Origin: Thinopyrum elongatum
Lineage: Eukaryota > Streptophyta > Magnoliopsida > Poales > Poaceae
Assembly (NCBI GenBank): GCA_011799875.1
Contig: CM022299.1
Coordinates: 28,547,996 to 28,611,995 of the forward strand
Length of the DNA: 64,000 bases
Reading direction: 5' to 3'
Within the stretch, counting starts at the first letter, position 1; every line of letters starts with the position of its first letter. Shown piece after piece: positions 55,112-64,000 of the stretch. Below the pieces are notes generated by a model. The model made no database searches. It was not told the DNA's origin and saw nothing but the letters and a program-made list of their open reading frames with translations. The position numbers and the translations under genes are program-made.

Positions 55112-57107
55112 AAACGAATGGTTCAGATTTTGTATCACCCCATTCGGCTATGATTTTTATTTTGCATTCTTTTACCGATGTCATTGGATAAGATATTATA
55201 TAGCATCGATTTTTTGAAAAGAATCTAACCTTGGCTTTATGTTTCTGAAACAAAAATAGTTAGAACATGCATGCCTCAATTGAGACCAAGAGTAAGCCAA
55301 GTATGAAACAAGCAAAGCTACCCATGTACATACCAACTTTAAATAAAGCAACGGGGAAAGCTTTGGCTGCAACAATAAGTCATTTTCAGTCTTTATAAAT
55401 GGCGCAATGGGTTGACCGATATGTTCTATAACGATTTTATTGCTAATAAGTAAATTACCCTTCTTCATTTGCCTTTCAAAATTACTTATGAGGATTTTTC
55501 TAATAGATGCATCAACAATAAAGTTTTGACCAAATCTGAAAACAGGTAAATTATTTGCAAGCCATACCTCTTCAAATATGTTGGGAGAGCATGATGGTGA
55601 TGCGACTTGAAGAATATCTTGCTCCGTCTTTGGATGGCTCCCCAACGCGTTATCATCATCTTTTTCTTGATTCCGTGCATCATTACTTTGTAGATCCTTG
55701 TCAGCCGAACTTTGTTCGTCTACTTGCTCTTGTCCATTAGGCTTGTCAATTTCTACGGCACAGAACTCATAGGGCAGGAAGTAGGTTCCATTAACTTCAG
55801 AAAAATCAAGCACCGCTGTTTTTCTATGCTTGCCATGCCCTTTCTCAGTGATGTTGGCCTCTTTGGATTTGATGGATTCGAAATATATACTACTTGATTC
55901 GACTTTTTCAACCGAAGTACTTTTAGTTTACGAATCATCATTCTTTTCATCAGTTATATCAATTGGCAAGGCTTCTTTCCTTTGAGCCAATTGCCTATCA
56001 ATTCTCTCTTGGTGAAGTACTTGCACCCTATCGCGCAAAGCTTTAACTCCCCTCTCAATTTCAGCCCGCTCTAGATCAGTTTGCCCCCCAATGCTTTTAG
56101 GATCTTTCGGCAATGAACTGTTAGTGTTGCCGAAATTTTGCAACTGTGTAGGGGGTGTATAATATGCTGCGGTACTAGGTGGAGGTGTATGCACTGGTGT
56201 ATAACAATATGCTCTCTCGCCAATTCTATCAGTTGATGAAGTTTCATCTTCTTGCAAAACTCTAGCCTTTATTGCAGCATAATCAGGAAACAACCCCTTT
56301 TCATATTGTTCAAGGCAAAGAGCACTAATCCTCTTGTTTTGTGCCAAGCTCTTTTTTAACGCAGCCACAACCGCTTCTGGAAGGGATTGCTCCACAATAC
56401 TTTCAGTTTCTTTCGGCAATGATTCGTGAGTGTTGCCCAAATTCTCGAATTGCGTAGAGCATGCATTATATGCTACAGTATTAGATGACGGCACGTGTGT
56501 TCCTGTAAAATTTTCACTTATTCGGCTATGACCATGAAGGTGCGGGGCCGAATTATGAACATCTACAGTGCATATGGTGCTGAAAAATTATTAACATGAG
56601 GTGTAGCATATGATGGTTGAGAGTAACTGGCCGAATAGCTAGTAGTAGCATGGCCAATTCTCGCATCCATCGGCAAGGTTGGATTCACATATTGCAAATT
56701 AGTTGCCGATGAATAAAAGGGTGAAACACTTTCTTGTATGCTATTGGAAATTTTAACATGAGGTGTATCAAATTGATTGCCTAAACCCATCATGTTGTTC
56801 ATCGGCATATGAATTTGTGGGGTTGCCGATGGATGAGAGTTAGGATACATATGTTGTATGTTGCTAAAATCATAAGAATTTGAAGCATGAAGATTATTTT
56901 GCATCGGCCATTGCACGTAATTAGATGCATGATTGATAAAACTAGGGCTAGCCGATACATTATGCTCATTAGGCGATCTAGCAACAACATATGAATTATT
57001 TGCATCTACATAGGGGAATTGAGCATTCATATTACCTTTGCAGATTGCAAACCCTAGATGACGATCTCTTCGTAGCAAGAATTGGCTGGAGACCGTTCAA
57101 AGCTTCG

Positions 57108-57125
57108 TCCCCAGCGGAGTCGCCA
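57108..57125 (-). other. Element D primer-binding site
   Basis: Minus strand TGGCGACTCCGCTGGGGA, eight bases from the LTR end at 57133. This sequence class pairs with tRNA-Arg and is typical of Ogre/Tat-like elements. Confidence 0.7.
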
Positions 57126-57132
57126 AAAAGTG

Positions 57133-58163
57133 TGTTCGCACACGAACACGTCACCGTATACCTCCAACGCCGAGGGTGATGCACCGCAGCTCACGTCGAA
57201 GGAGACTCGTCCGGAAGTGCGGTACGCAAGCAATCCGGCTGGTGCTTTTCAGGACCCGAAACCCCACGCGCCCGGGAGGGACCCCGTCTGGACGCGCGGA
57301 GGCTATGGGCTGCCCTAGGTCGACCTGATCGCCCCTAGGGCCTCGAGGTTCACCGCCCTGCAAACAAAGAACGAATGAAGAACGAGAAGAAAGATACAAG
57401 GATAGGGGATAGATGAACACGAAAAAGTAGTAGATATGTTTGTTTGATTGTGTGTTGTTCAATCGGCCGTCACCCCTTAGGTATATAAGAGGCGGCTGGA
57501 CTTCCCGTGCAAGAAAAAGGCTTGGATTCACGTCCAAACCCTAGTCAAATTCGGATTGGTTTTGTCGGAACTTTCCAAAACTGTTCGGTTTAAAACTAGC
57601 TGCACCTTGCGGGTCTTTTTTGAGGTGGTAAACGACCTCGGATGGAAACGAGCCAAAAGCAATCTTGCCCGTTTCGACGAGACGACCAACTTTCATGTTG
57701 AACGTTTTTTTAGCAGAGGTCATTCTGAGGGTCAAATCGCTTGTGCAAAACAGGCTATTATTCGCGCTCCCCATCAGACAAGGTGTATGGTTGGGCGCAC
57801 CATATTTTGCCTCCTGACAGGGCTGCATTCCGATGGCTCTAACTTTTGCATACGAACTCGGATTGGGACAAATTTTATATCATAATCAACCATTTCGACG
57901 AGACGCACAACTTTCATTTTGATAATTTTTCCATTTGAGGCAATATTAATTGGGTTTCAAGCCATTCTTTAATCTGATGTCAACATGAGCATCTCCGAAC
58001 TTGTCATAACTTTTGCATCCGAGCTCCGTTTTAGAACACCTTCATATCCATCTTGATCTTCTAGAAGAAAGCCATCCCATGGTGACTTCCAATCATAAGT
58101 TTGAATTAATCTTGACATAGCTAAAAGCAACTTTTATGATTGTGCCACTTTTGAGCGTCAACA
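57133..58163 (-). mobile_element. Element D 5' LTR
   Basis: Same sequence as 35990-37022 with scattered substitutions. Minus-strand start is at 58163. Confidence 0.85.
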
Positions 58164-58168
58164 CTTAT
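58164..58168. repeat. Target-site duplication CTTAT, right copy (element D)
   Basis: Matches 35985-35989. Block C sequence resumes here. Confidence 0.85.
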
Positions 58169-58786
58169 TCCATAGTCCATCAAATCCTTACCCAAAACTT
58201 GAAAACTTCACAACACAAAACTCAACAGAAAATTTCATAAGCTCCGTTAGTATAAGAAAATAAATCACCACTTTGGTACTGTTGTGAACTCATTCTTTAT
58301 TTATATTGGTGTAATGTCTACTGTATTCTAACTTTTCCATGGTTCATACCCCCCGATACTACCTATAGATTCATCAAAATAAGCAAACAACACAAAGAAA
58401 ACAGAATCTGTCAAAAACAGAACAGTCTGCGAAGATCCGAATTGTTCTAATAATTATGTAACTCCAAAAATTCTTACAAATTAGGACAACCTAGGCAAGT
58501 TTTATATAAATATCGTATAAACAATTCAAGGTTTTTCAACGCTGCAGTGAATTACTAAAATTCTGAGACTGGACGCAAAAGTTTCTGTTTTTCAGCAACA
58601 TCAAATCAACTATCACCATAAGCCATCCCAAAGGTTTTAGTTGGCACAAACACTAATTAAAACATAAATCAACATCTCACCAGAGGCTAGATGAATTATT
58701 TATTGCAAAACAGAACCAAAAAATAAAAAAAATTGGGTTGCCTCCCAACAAGCGCTATTGTTTAACGCCCTTAGCTAGGCATAAAA
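58169..58786 (-). mobile_element. Block C internal non-coding region (resumed)
   Basis: Parallels 30421-30980 of block B (ACTTCA...CACAAAACT-AACAGAA and the TTGGGTTG-CTCCCAACAA word at about 58733). No gene. Confidence 0.55.
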
Positions 58787-59317
58787 TCACAAATAGATCT
58801 TGGTATTGTCATCTTTGGTATGCAATCCATAGGTGGCTCTCATAATAGATTCATAAGGCAATTTAATTTTCTTTCTTCGAAAGTGTTCCATGCCCTTCCT
58901 TAACGGAAATTGAAATCTAATGTTTCCTTCTTTCATATCAATAATTGCACCAATCGTTCTAAGGAAAGGTCTACCAAGAATAATAGGACATGTATGATTG
59001 CAATCTATATTAAGAACAATGAAATCTATGGGCACATAATTCCTATTTGCAAAAATAAGAACATCATTAATCCTTCCCATAGGTTTCTTAATAGTGGAAT
59101 CCGCGAGATGCAAATTTAAAGAACAATCATCAAATTCACGAAAACTTAACACATCACATAAAGTTTTTGGAATCGTGGAAACACTAGCACCCAAATCACA
59201 CAAAGCATAACACTCATAATCTTTAATCTTGATCTTAATAGTAGGTTCCAATTCATCATAAAGTTTTCTAGGGATAGAAACTTCCAATTCAAGCTTTTCT
59301 TCAAAAGATTGCATCAT
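58787..59317 (-). pseudogene. Athila-type retropepsin segment of block C, truncated by CACTA 3
   Basis: The frame contains the aspartic-protease signature LCDLGASVSTIP, and further on CPIILGRPFLRTIGAIID. Both are typical of Athila-clade gypsy protease domains, where DLGAS replaces the usual DTGAS/DSGAS. The frame is open for 176 codons and ends at 58787. The next sequence toward the 3' LTR is untranslated, so RT, RNase H and integrase are missing: this is a non-autonomous or deleted element. Its 5' side is cut at 59318 by a CACTA insertion, so the start of the coding frame is not known; MMQSFEEKLELE is only the first Met in the window. Confidence 0.75.
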
Positions 59318-59334
59318 ACACTACTAGAAAAAGG

Positions 59335-59635
59335 GTTGTTAGTGGCGCACCTGTTTTTGTTGTTAATGGCGCACTACAGGTGCGCCACTATTAACACGCC
59401 ACTAGTAACAAATAGTAATTGCGCACCTCTGGTGCGCCACTAGTATCCCAGATAATAGTGGCGCACCACATAGTGCGCCATTACTATGTCCACCAGTGTG
59501 CCATTACTATGCCTCCCAGGGGGCCATATTTACCTTGTGCTCTGGGTTACTAATGGCGCACATTTAGATAATGCACCACTGGTGTGTTTATTTTAGTGCG
59601 CCACAAAAGTGCAATATGGTGCGCCACTACTATGA
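59335..59635. repeat. CACTA 3 left subterminal repeats
   Basis: TAGTGGCGCAC and GTGCGCCACTA words recur on both strands at short intervals. The first 110 bases match CACTA 2 closely. Confidence 0.75.
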
Positions 59636-59818
59636 ATATTAGGAATTATTTTTTTTTCTTTTCTGGTATTTGCACAGGTTACAAAATACATTACTGCACA
59701 GAATATAAACAGCACAACATATAAACAGCAGATTTATCGAATACAATAGAAGATTAGTCTCCGAATACAATTCATCATATTAGTCTCCGAATTCAAAATA
59801 CCGAACAAAGTTAGAACA

Positions 59819-60055
59819 TTACAAGAGAGCTGCGGTCACGATGAGCATCATCGCGATGAAACTGGTCTTCATCCGGTTCCTCCTCCGCTCCCTCCTCTCT
59901 CCCGCTAGATAGCGCGCGTATCTAGCTTCCGCCTCCGCCCTAGTGGTGTACCCTTTGTAACTGTTACCGCTGAAACGGTGAACCTGTCTCTGACACTCCT
60001 CCCAGTCGTCATAGACTCCCGGAACCTTACCCTTGTACACGACATACGACGGCAT
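59819..60055 (-). CDS. Small protein: RNase H1-type hybrid-binding domain plus C-terminal membrane segment
   Basis: 78 residues, intact. Residues 3-47 (YVVYKGKVPGVYDDWEECQR, then QVHRFSGNSYKGYTTRAEAE) match the pattern of the N-terminal RNA/DNA-hybrid-binding domain of RNase H1, also present in caulimovirus P6-type proteins: Tyr-Val-Val-x-Lys-Gly, Pro-Gly-Val-Tyr, Trp, Cys-x3-Val, Phe-Ser-Gly, Tyr-Lys-x-Tyr/Phe and Glu-Ala. No RNase H catalytic domain follows. Instead there is an Arg-rich stretch (GERRERRRNRM) and a hydrophobic tail (SFIAMMLIVTAALL) that looks like a C-terminal membrane anchor. ATG at 60053-60055 lies 6-10 bases after GTGCATAGAG, preceded by a TTGTCTAG acceptor-like site, so a 5' leader intron is possible. 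It sits between the element's terminus and the Ulp1-like gene, as does the decayed copy at 22637-22720. Confidence 0.7.
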   Translation of the reverse strand: MPSYVVYKGKVPGVYDDWEECQRQVHRFSGNSYKGYTTRAEAEARYARYLAGERRERRRNRMKTSFIAMMLIVTAALL

Positions 60056-60300
60056 CTCTATGCACTAGACAAACAAAACGTTAGTAGCAATTCATAGACA
60101 ATACATAAGCAATATATAAGTATGCAACAAAAGGATCGGAAGAGAAAAGCAACACATTAATAGCACGATTCATGGTCCTACTAATAAATAGCATCGATTA
60201 CATATAAGTTGAACGACTGTCCAAACTAAAGAGACATACAAGTTCATTAAAGTTTAATTACAACATGAGCTAATCGATATTTCAGAACTACATAGCATAA

Positions 60301-63300
60301 TTAATTTCGACTTGACTCAGGGACCGGAGCGTGGATGAAGCCGCCGTCTATCATGATGGCCATGAAATCGCGGTCGTTGTCAGCCTGCATTTGTAGCATT
60401 GTTTCTATTTCACTGTTGGACGGTTGATATCTGAGGTAGAACTGCCCCGAGGTACGAAGGACATCTTGATGGATGATTTCCTCCGACTGGATGCGAAAGA
60501 ATTCTTGTCTGATGTCCGCGTCCTGGATTGCCGACAAGCGTGCGGCCCAATCTTTGAGATTAGTTGGTAGCAGAAGGTGATTATGCTCCCGTACGATCGC
60601 CTGCATGTGTTGGAGGGCGTAGTAGGCATCCTTCTGACCGCCAGGCGGCTGCTTGACGCAGGGGAACGTCGTTACGTGGGTGAACACGTGCTTGCCGTAC
60701 CTACAAATTGGCCTCTTGAAGGTGCCTCCAGATTTAGCGTAGCCGGGGAGAGCATCATCAAGAACTTTCTTGATATTTGTGTAGTCTTTCTTCGACTGAC
60801 GGTCCGAGTCGAAATACGTGGCCATGGAATATTTCGGGCTTAAGAGGATGAGTGTGCAATGTGTGTCACTGCACAGAACACGGAATGTTAGAAAAAAAAA
60901 AGAGCAATCTAAATCTAAGAAATCATATGTTACGGGGCGGTGAGGGGATGGCTTACTCGGGAAAGTAAGGCACGAGGAAGTTATCCTTATCTGGGTTCGC
61001 CAGAATGACGCCTTCGAGGTATGAACTCGCGACTTGCCGGTCCCCAGCGCTGCCCAAGATCTTGGCACGCATGTAGAAGGGGTCGACTATCACGATGTCC
61101 TGGGTCTTGTCTCTAATGATCCGCATCTCCATACTGAGCGAAAATAGCTGAATGAAGGTGTAGTGCAGCTGATGAAGGTTAAACATAGCGAAGATGTCAT
61201 CAAACCGCAGGACGATCATACCCCCGATGGTGCTATCGACAAAGCCCTTGCCCTCTGGCACCTTGGCCACGAAAACTGGGTATGCCACATCATTCTCGGA
61301 GAGACGCCGCTTCTCCAAAGAATGAACACTATCATGCAGACTCCGCATAGCACTGGTTGCAGCATTGAGCAGATTAGTCGGTAGCATCGGCCTACCCGCC
61401 ACATGCACCCTCCTCGAGATATCCTTAGGTGAAGGTGGCCCGTCCTGAGCATGGATCATACTCGGTGCCGGCTGGCTCGCACCCTTGTTATTTTTTCTTT
61501 TCCGTCCCTTCTGCTGTAATGGGATCGAGTTCTGCTCAGAGACCACCTTCTTGAGTGTGTTGGGGCTGATAATATTTCGCACCTCGGCTATCTGAGGCTC
61601 GGTGAAGGCGGCAGCTAGAGGCGTCTCCTGAGAACTGAACGCCAGACGATGCCTGTTGCAATTGGGTTTCTCCGCGGTACCAGCTAGATCGCGATCGTCT
61701 TTTGCAGGGTTGGGTTCTTGAGAAGGAGGCCCCAAGAATTCGTCACCGTACCCATGTTCGTTGAAGTACTTATCGACGTTGGTAAATGTACCTTCGTCGT
61801 TGTCTGGATCCTGTGCCATATGCATGTCCGGATTAGCTGACGGCGGTAGTGTTGCGGCGGTCTTGCCATGGCTTGGCGCCGGCACGACTGGCGGTGTTGT
61901 CTGTGGGGTGGTGTCCCCCGCCCCCAAACGAATCTAGCTCTTCGGCCAAAGCATGGACCAGCTTATGCAGGCGCTGAGGGTCATCACATCATCTTCGTCG
62001 GCCCAGGGGGTCGATACATAGGTAACAAGTCGTCGCTGCCCCACTGCACCCGAACCAGTTGAACCCTATACACGGTGGGTGGCATCGGATTACCGTGGAA
62101 CACGCGGTTGCCCGGTTGAACGATTCTGGCCTTGGCGACATCGATCAACTCGCCGTCCACGAAGTGCAGGAGAGTGCATGGAACATCGGTGGCGCCCTAC
62201 GAAAACATGTAGGGCGTCAGGGATGCCCAGTCAAAGGCAAGGAGATGAAGTCATCGGCCGAGAGGCTTAGTTACCGTGATGGCGTCGAGCTCGGCTAATG
62301 TCAAGGCACCGCCAACGGCCGGCATGCAAGTGACGGAGGGGCCGCTTGCTGCCGAGGTGCCGGCCAGCGTATTCTTCCCACACCCGGGTGCATTAAGCTC
62401 CAATGCCGGCGCCGACGCCGGAGACACCAATGCCGCCTCCGCCGGAGACACCAATGCCGCCGCCGGCGTGTTGTGCGAGGTGCTGCCCATGAAGCTGGGA
62501 ATCGGGGGCGGCCCCTATTGGCCGCCCGCAATCCACGCCTGCAGCCCCTCAATCAATGTAGGCACAACGGCGGTGATCGTCGCTCCCAGTTGGTCTCGCA
62601 CTTGCTCTTCGACTATCTCCGGAATCCGCGCCACTTGTGCCTTGAGTTGTTGAACCTCGCGCTCCTGGCTTTCCGAGCTGGTCTTTCTCTCCTTTCGCCC
62701 AGCGTTATAGTATTCCGACCATTTCATGGACAAGCCTTTGCCGGCCACACGACCAGCTGATGACGGCTTACTGAACTTATCCTGTGTTTCATTACGTTCA
62801 ACGCCCTATTTAAAGTGGTGTCCCAAGGGGAGCTCTGAGACGACCCCACGCTACTGCTTTCAGTGTCCTGCGGAAGGAACGTGAACCATTTAGAAATTTG
62901 GCTTCATTAATTAGAATGCAACCATATGGAGCTAATTACGCGGGGGTGTATTCCTTACCAAAACAAGCTCAAGCGCCTTGGTCTTCGGATCCGTGGTAAG
63001 CTCCTTTGTTACCGGGTCCACCTTGTACCGGGCCCTGACATAGTTCCTGGTCTGCTTGTCACTGTATTTATCGAAGAGGGGTGGTAGGCCTTGCTCGGCA
63101 CGCTCCGCGTCCTCCTTGTCCCATATATGTTCCGCCACTCTGTAACCGCCAGGACCGAGTTTGTGGACCCCTAAGTTCAAGTCCCGCATATCTTTCCCCC
63201 ACTAACTTGATTCCGCGGATGCGTTGGTCTCACACTTGATCTTGAACTCCCGATAGTCAGCTTCGCTGATCGAAGGATTTGTCTCCTTGATCTTCTCATA

Positions 63301-63876
63301 ACTATCACCTCTTAGAATCCTTCTCTTCACCGCGGCTCTCCAAGTAGCCAGGGCCGTGCTCATCTTCGTGAGGGCGGCACTGTTCACTTTATTCCCAGAG
63401 AGGCATGTGTTTGCGAAGTCACCGGGGAACTTGTATCGTTCGTGCAGCTTCGTGAAGAGGAGGTTGCGCAAATTCCCTCGGTCACGATGCCTTAGGTTCT
63501 TGGTGTTGATCGAAACGGGGCTCCGGAGAATGCACACGAGTTGTCCCGAGTACCCACTGACTAATTCTTTGGGCGCCATTGGATGCCCACTGGAGGACAC
63601 TTCTGTAAATTCCTCTTTGATGGTGCCGAGCATGTTTGGGCGCCGGTCCTTTCGTTGCCTCTTCAGTTGGCTGCCATCTGTGCGTGCGCTGCCATCATCA
63701 GTGGTGGCATCCTCGGCGGCACCATCAGTGGTGTCATCCCCGACGCCACTAGGGGTTGTGTAGTCGGGATCGGTGTCTTCCGCGGCGTCCTCATAGCGGT
63801 GAGGTTCTTCCTCCATCTCCTGGGACAGCTCCCAGAATGCCTTGCCCCAACCACCGGCCTCATCGTTGTTGGCCAT
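60301..63876 (-). pseudogene. CACTA 3 En/Spm-associated protein with Ulp1-like C-terminus
   Basis: Start ATG at 63874-63876 (MANNDEAGGWGKAFWEL). Exons inferred: 63876-62959, 62867-62275, 62196-60957, 60868-60301, with introns of 91, 78 and 88 bases bounded by GT-AG. Exon 1 resembles plant Ptta/En/Spm-associated proteins (LGPGGYRVAEHIWDKEDAER, NYVRARYKVDPVTKELTTDP). Exon 2 has a GRV-x-G-x-G motif, a coiled coil (EVQQLKAQVARIPEIVEEQV) and the conserved LAELDAIT end. Exon 3 has a domain with GELIDVAKARIVQPGNRVFH, then a Pro/Ser-rich part and the start of the Ulp1-like region (FNLHQLHYTFIQLFSLSMEM, IVDPFYMRAKI). Exon 4 continues with HCTLILLSPKYSMATYFDSD and FPCVKQPPGGQKDAYYALQH. His is kept, but the Cys expected before the aromatic pair is Asp, so protease activity is unlikely. 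Lesions: TAG at 63202-63204, frameshifts near 62775 and 61920-62010. Confidence 0.7.
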
Positions 63877-64000
63877 GTTCGCTCTAAATAGGAAAAAAGG
63901 CTACTAGAGTTATTTCTTAAATGCAGTCTAGGAAAAAAGCCTACTAAACTTGACTGTGGAGACCTTTAGTTGTCCACTTGAAAAATCAAGAAGGTACACT
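63877..64000. other. Upstream flank of the CACTA 3 gene
   Basis: AT-rich, with two copies of GGAAAAAAGGCTACTA / GGAAAAAAGCCTACTA (about 63890 and 63931). Probably promoter or leader; nothing more can be supported. Confidence 0.3.

Larger units (their letters stand above)
52203..57030 (-). pseudogene. Element D gag-like gene, split and broken
   Basis: Start taken at the ATG 57028-57030 (MNAQFPYVDANNSYVV), about 80 bases after the primer-binding site. The N-terminal part is Asn/Ser/Met/Tyr-rich. The middle contains VNGTYFLPYEFCAVEIDKPN and a hydrophobic stretch (LVCTWVALLVSYLAYSWSQL). The C-terminal part has the gag-like YCKLHDSSKHNFEDYNMFRQ, GLDGRKFLHRLLQADP, KITFAELLDKYQKK and CPIGLSYWQKKELQ segments, familiar from grass gypsy gag genes of the Tat/Ogre type. 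Lesions: frameshift near 56565, TAA at 55928-55930, a further shift near 55200, a CACTA at 53555-55111, TGA at 53304-53306 and TAG at 52947-52949. The frame resumes on both sides of the CACTA (AEWGDTKSEPFV, then CLTPKPFSQQ). No pol follows. Confidence 0.65.
35990..58163 (-). mobile_element. Element D: non-autonomous Ty3/gypsy (Ogre/Tat-like), minus orientation
   Basis: Two LTRs of about 1.03 kb (35990-37022 and 57133-58163) flank an internal region with one disrupted gag-like gene and no protease, RT or integrase. The primer-binding site TGGCGACTCCGCTGGGGA (minus strand, 57108-57125) is the type used by Ogre/Tat-like elements (tRNA-Arg class). The polypurine tract lies at 37023-37040. TSD is CTTAT. 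Subtracting the Tekay element and the CACTA inside it leaves about 6.6 kb for D itself. Confidence 0.85.
59319..64000 (-). mobile_element. CACTA transposon 3, left part (runs off window)
   Basis: Left end CACTACTAGAAAAAGGGTTG at 59319 is followed by GTGGCGCACC / GGTGCGCCAC subterminal repeats to about 59630. The interior carries a small minus-strand gene (59819-60055) and a multi-exon minus-strand gene (60301-63876), in the same order and orientation as CACTA 1. The right terminus is outside the window, so autonomy cannot be judged. It lies in the retropepsin frame of block C. Confidence 0.85.

Overview
The window looks like intergenic DNA from a large grass genome, most probably a Triticeae species (wheat, Aegilops or barley group). 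The basis is the LTR and CACTA sequence types: an LTR starting TGTAGGAGATATGCCC, Athila-type LTR/PPT junctions reading GCATCCCCAAGCTTAATTCC (minus-strand elements read on the plus strand), and CACTACTAG transposon ends. I see no intact host gene. Almost every base belongs to nested transposable elements in different states of decay. Family names are tentative because no database could be searched.

Layout, left to right. (1) 1-3480: a broken two-exon host-like gene fragment (120-539), then low-complexity DNA ending in a CACTA-type terminus at 3480. (2) 3481-5993: intron-like DNA with possible last exons and the subterminal repeats and right end of a second CACTA-type element. (3) 5994-8565: 3' end and 3' LTR of a Ty1/copia (BARE/Angela-like) element. 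(4) 8566-59318: minus-strand, Athila-like Ty3/gypsy DNA in three collinear blocks (A 8566-10696; B 10697-32241; C 32242-59318), which carry all later insertions. Block B's LTR is split by a rearranged Tekay-type gypsy block (11583-21446), and its internal region by a 6.5 kb CACTA (22145-28656). Block C is split by a minus-strand non-autonomous gypsy element D (35990-58163, TSD CTTAT). D contains a nearly complete plus-strand Tekay chromovirus (38115-52139, TSD TTGAA) and a short CACTA (53555-55111, TSD AAA) inside its gag-like gene. (5) 59319-64000: left part of a third CACTA that runs out of the window.

Main coding content: (i) the Tekay element, with an extra upstream ORF, then Gag, protease, RT, RNase H, integrase and chromodomain in one frame, broken by one TAA; (ii) two CACTA elements carrying the same multi-exon minus-strand gene (En/Spm-associated N-terminal region, coiled coil, an uncharacterised domain, an Ulp1-like C-terminus), followed by a small second gene with an RNase H1-type hybrid-binding domain and a C-terminal membrane segment, intact in one copy and decayed in the other; (iii) gag-like remnants of D and of the Athila-like blocks, plus one retropepsin-like segment.

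The insertion order can be read directly: Athila-like blocks first, then element D, the Tekay-type block and the CACTAs, with the intact-LTR Tekay element and the short CACTA lying inside D. Most visible lesions are single nonsense codons compatible with C-to-T decay, as expected for methylated repeats.
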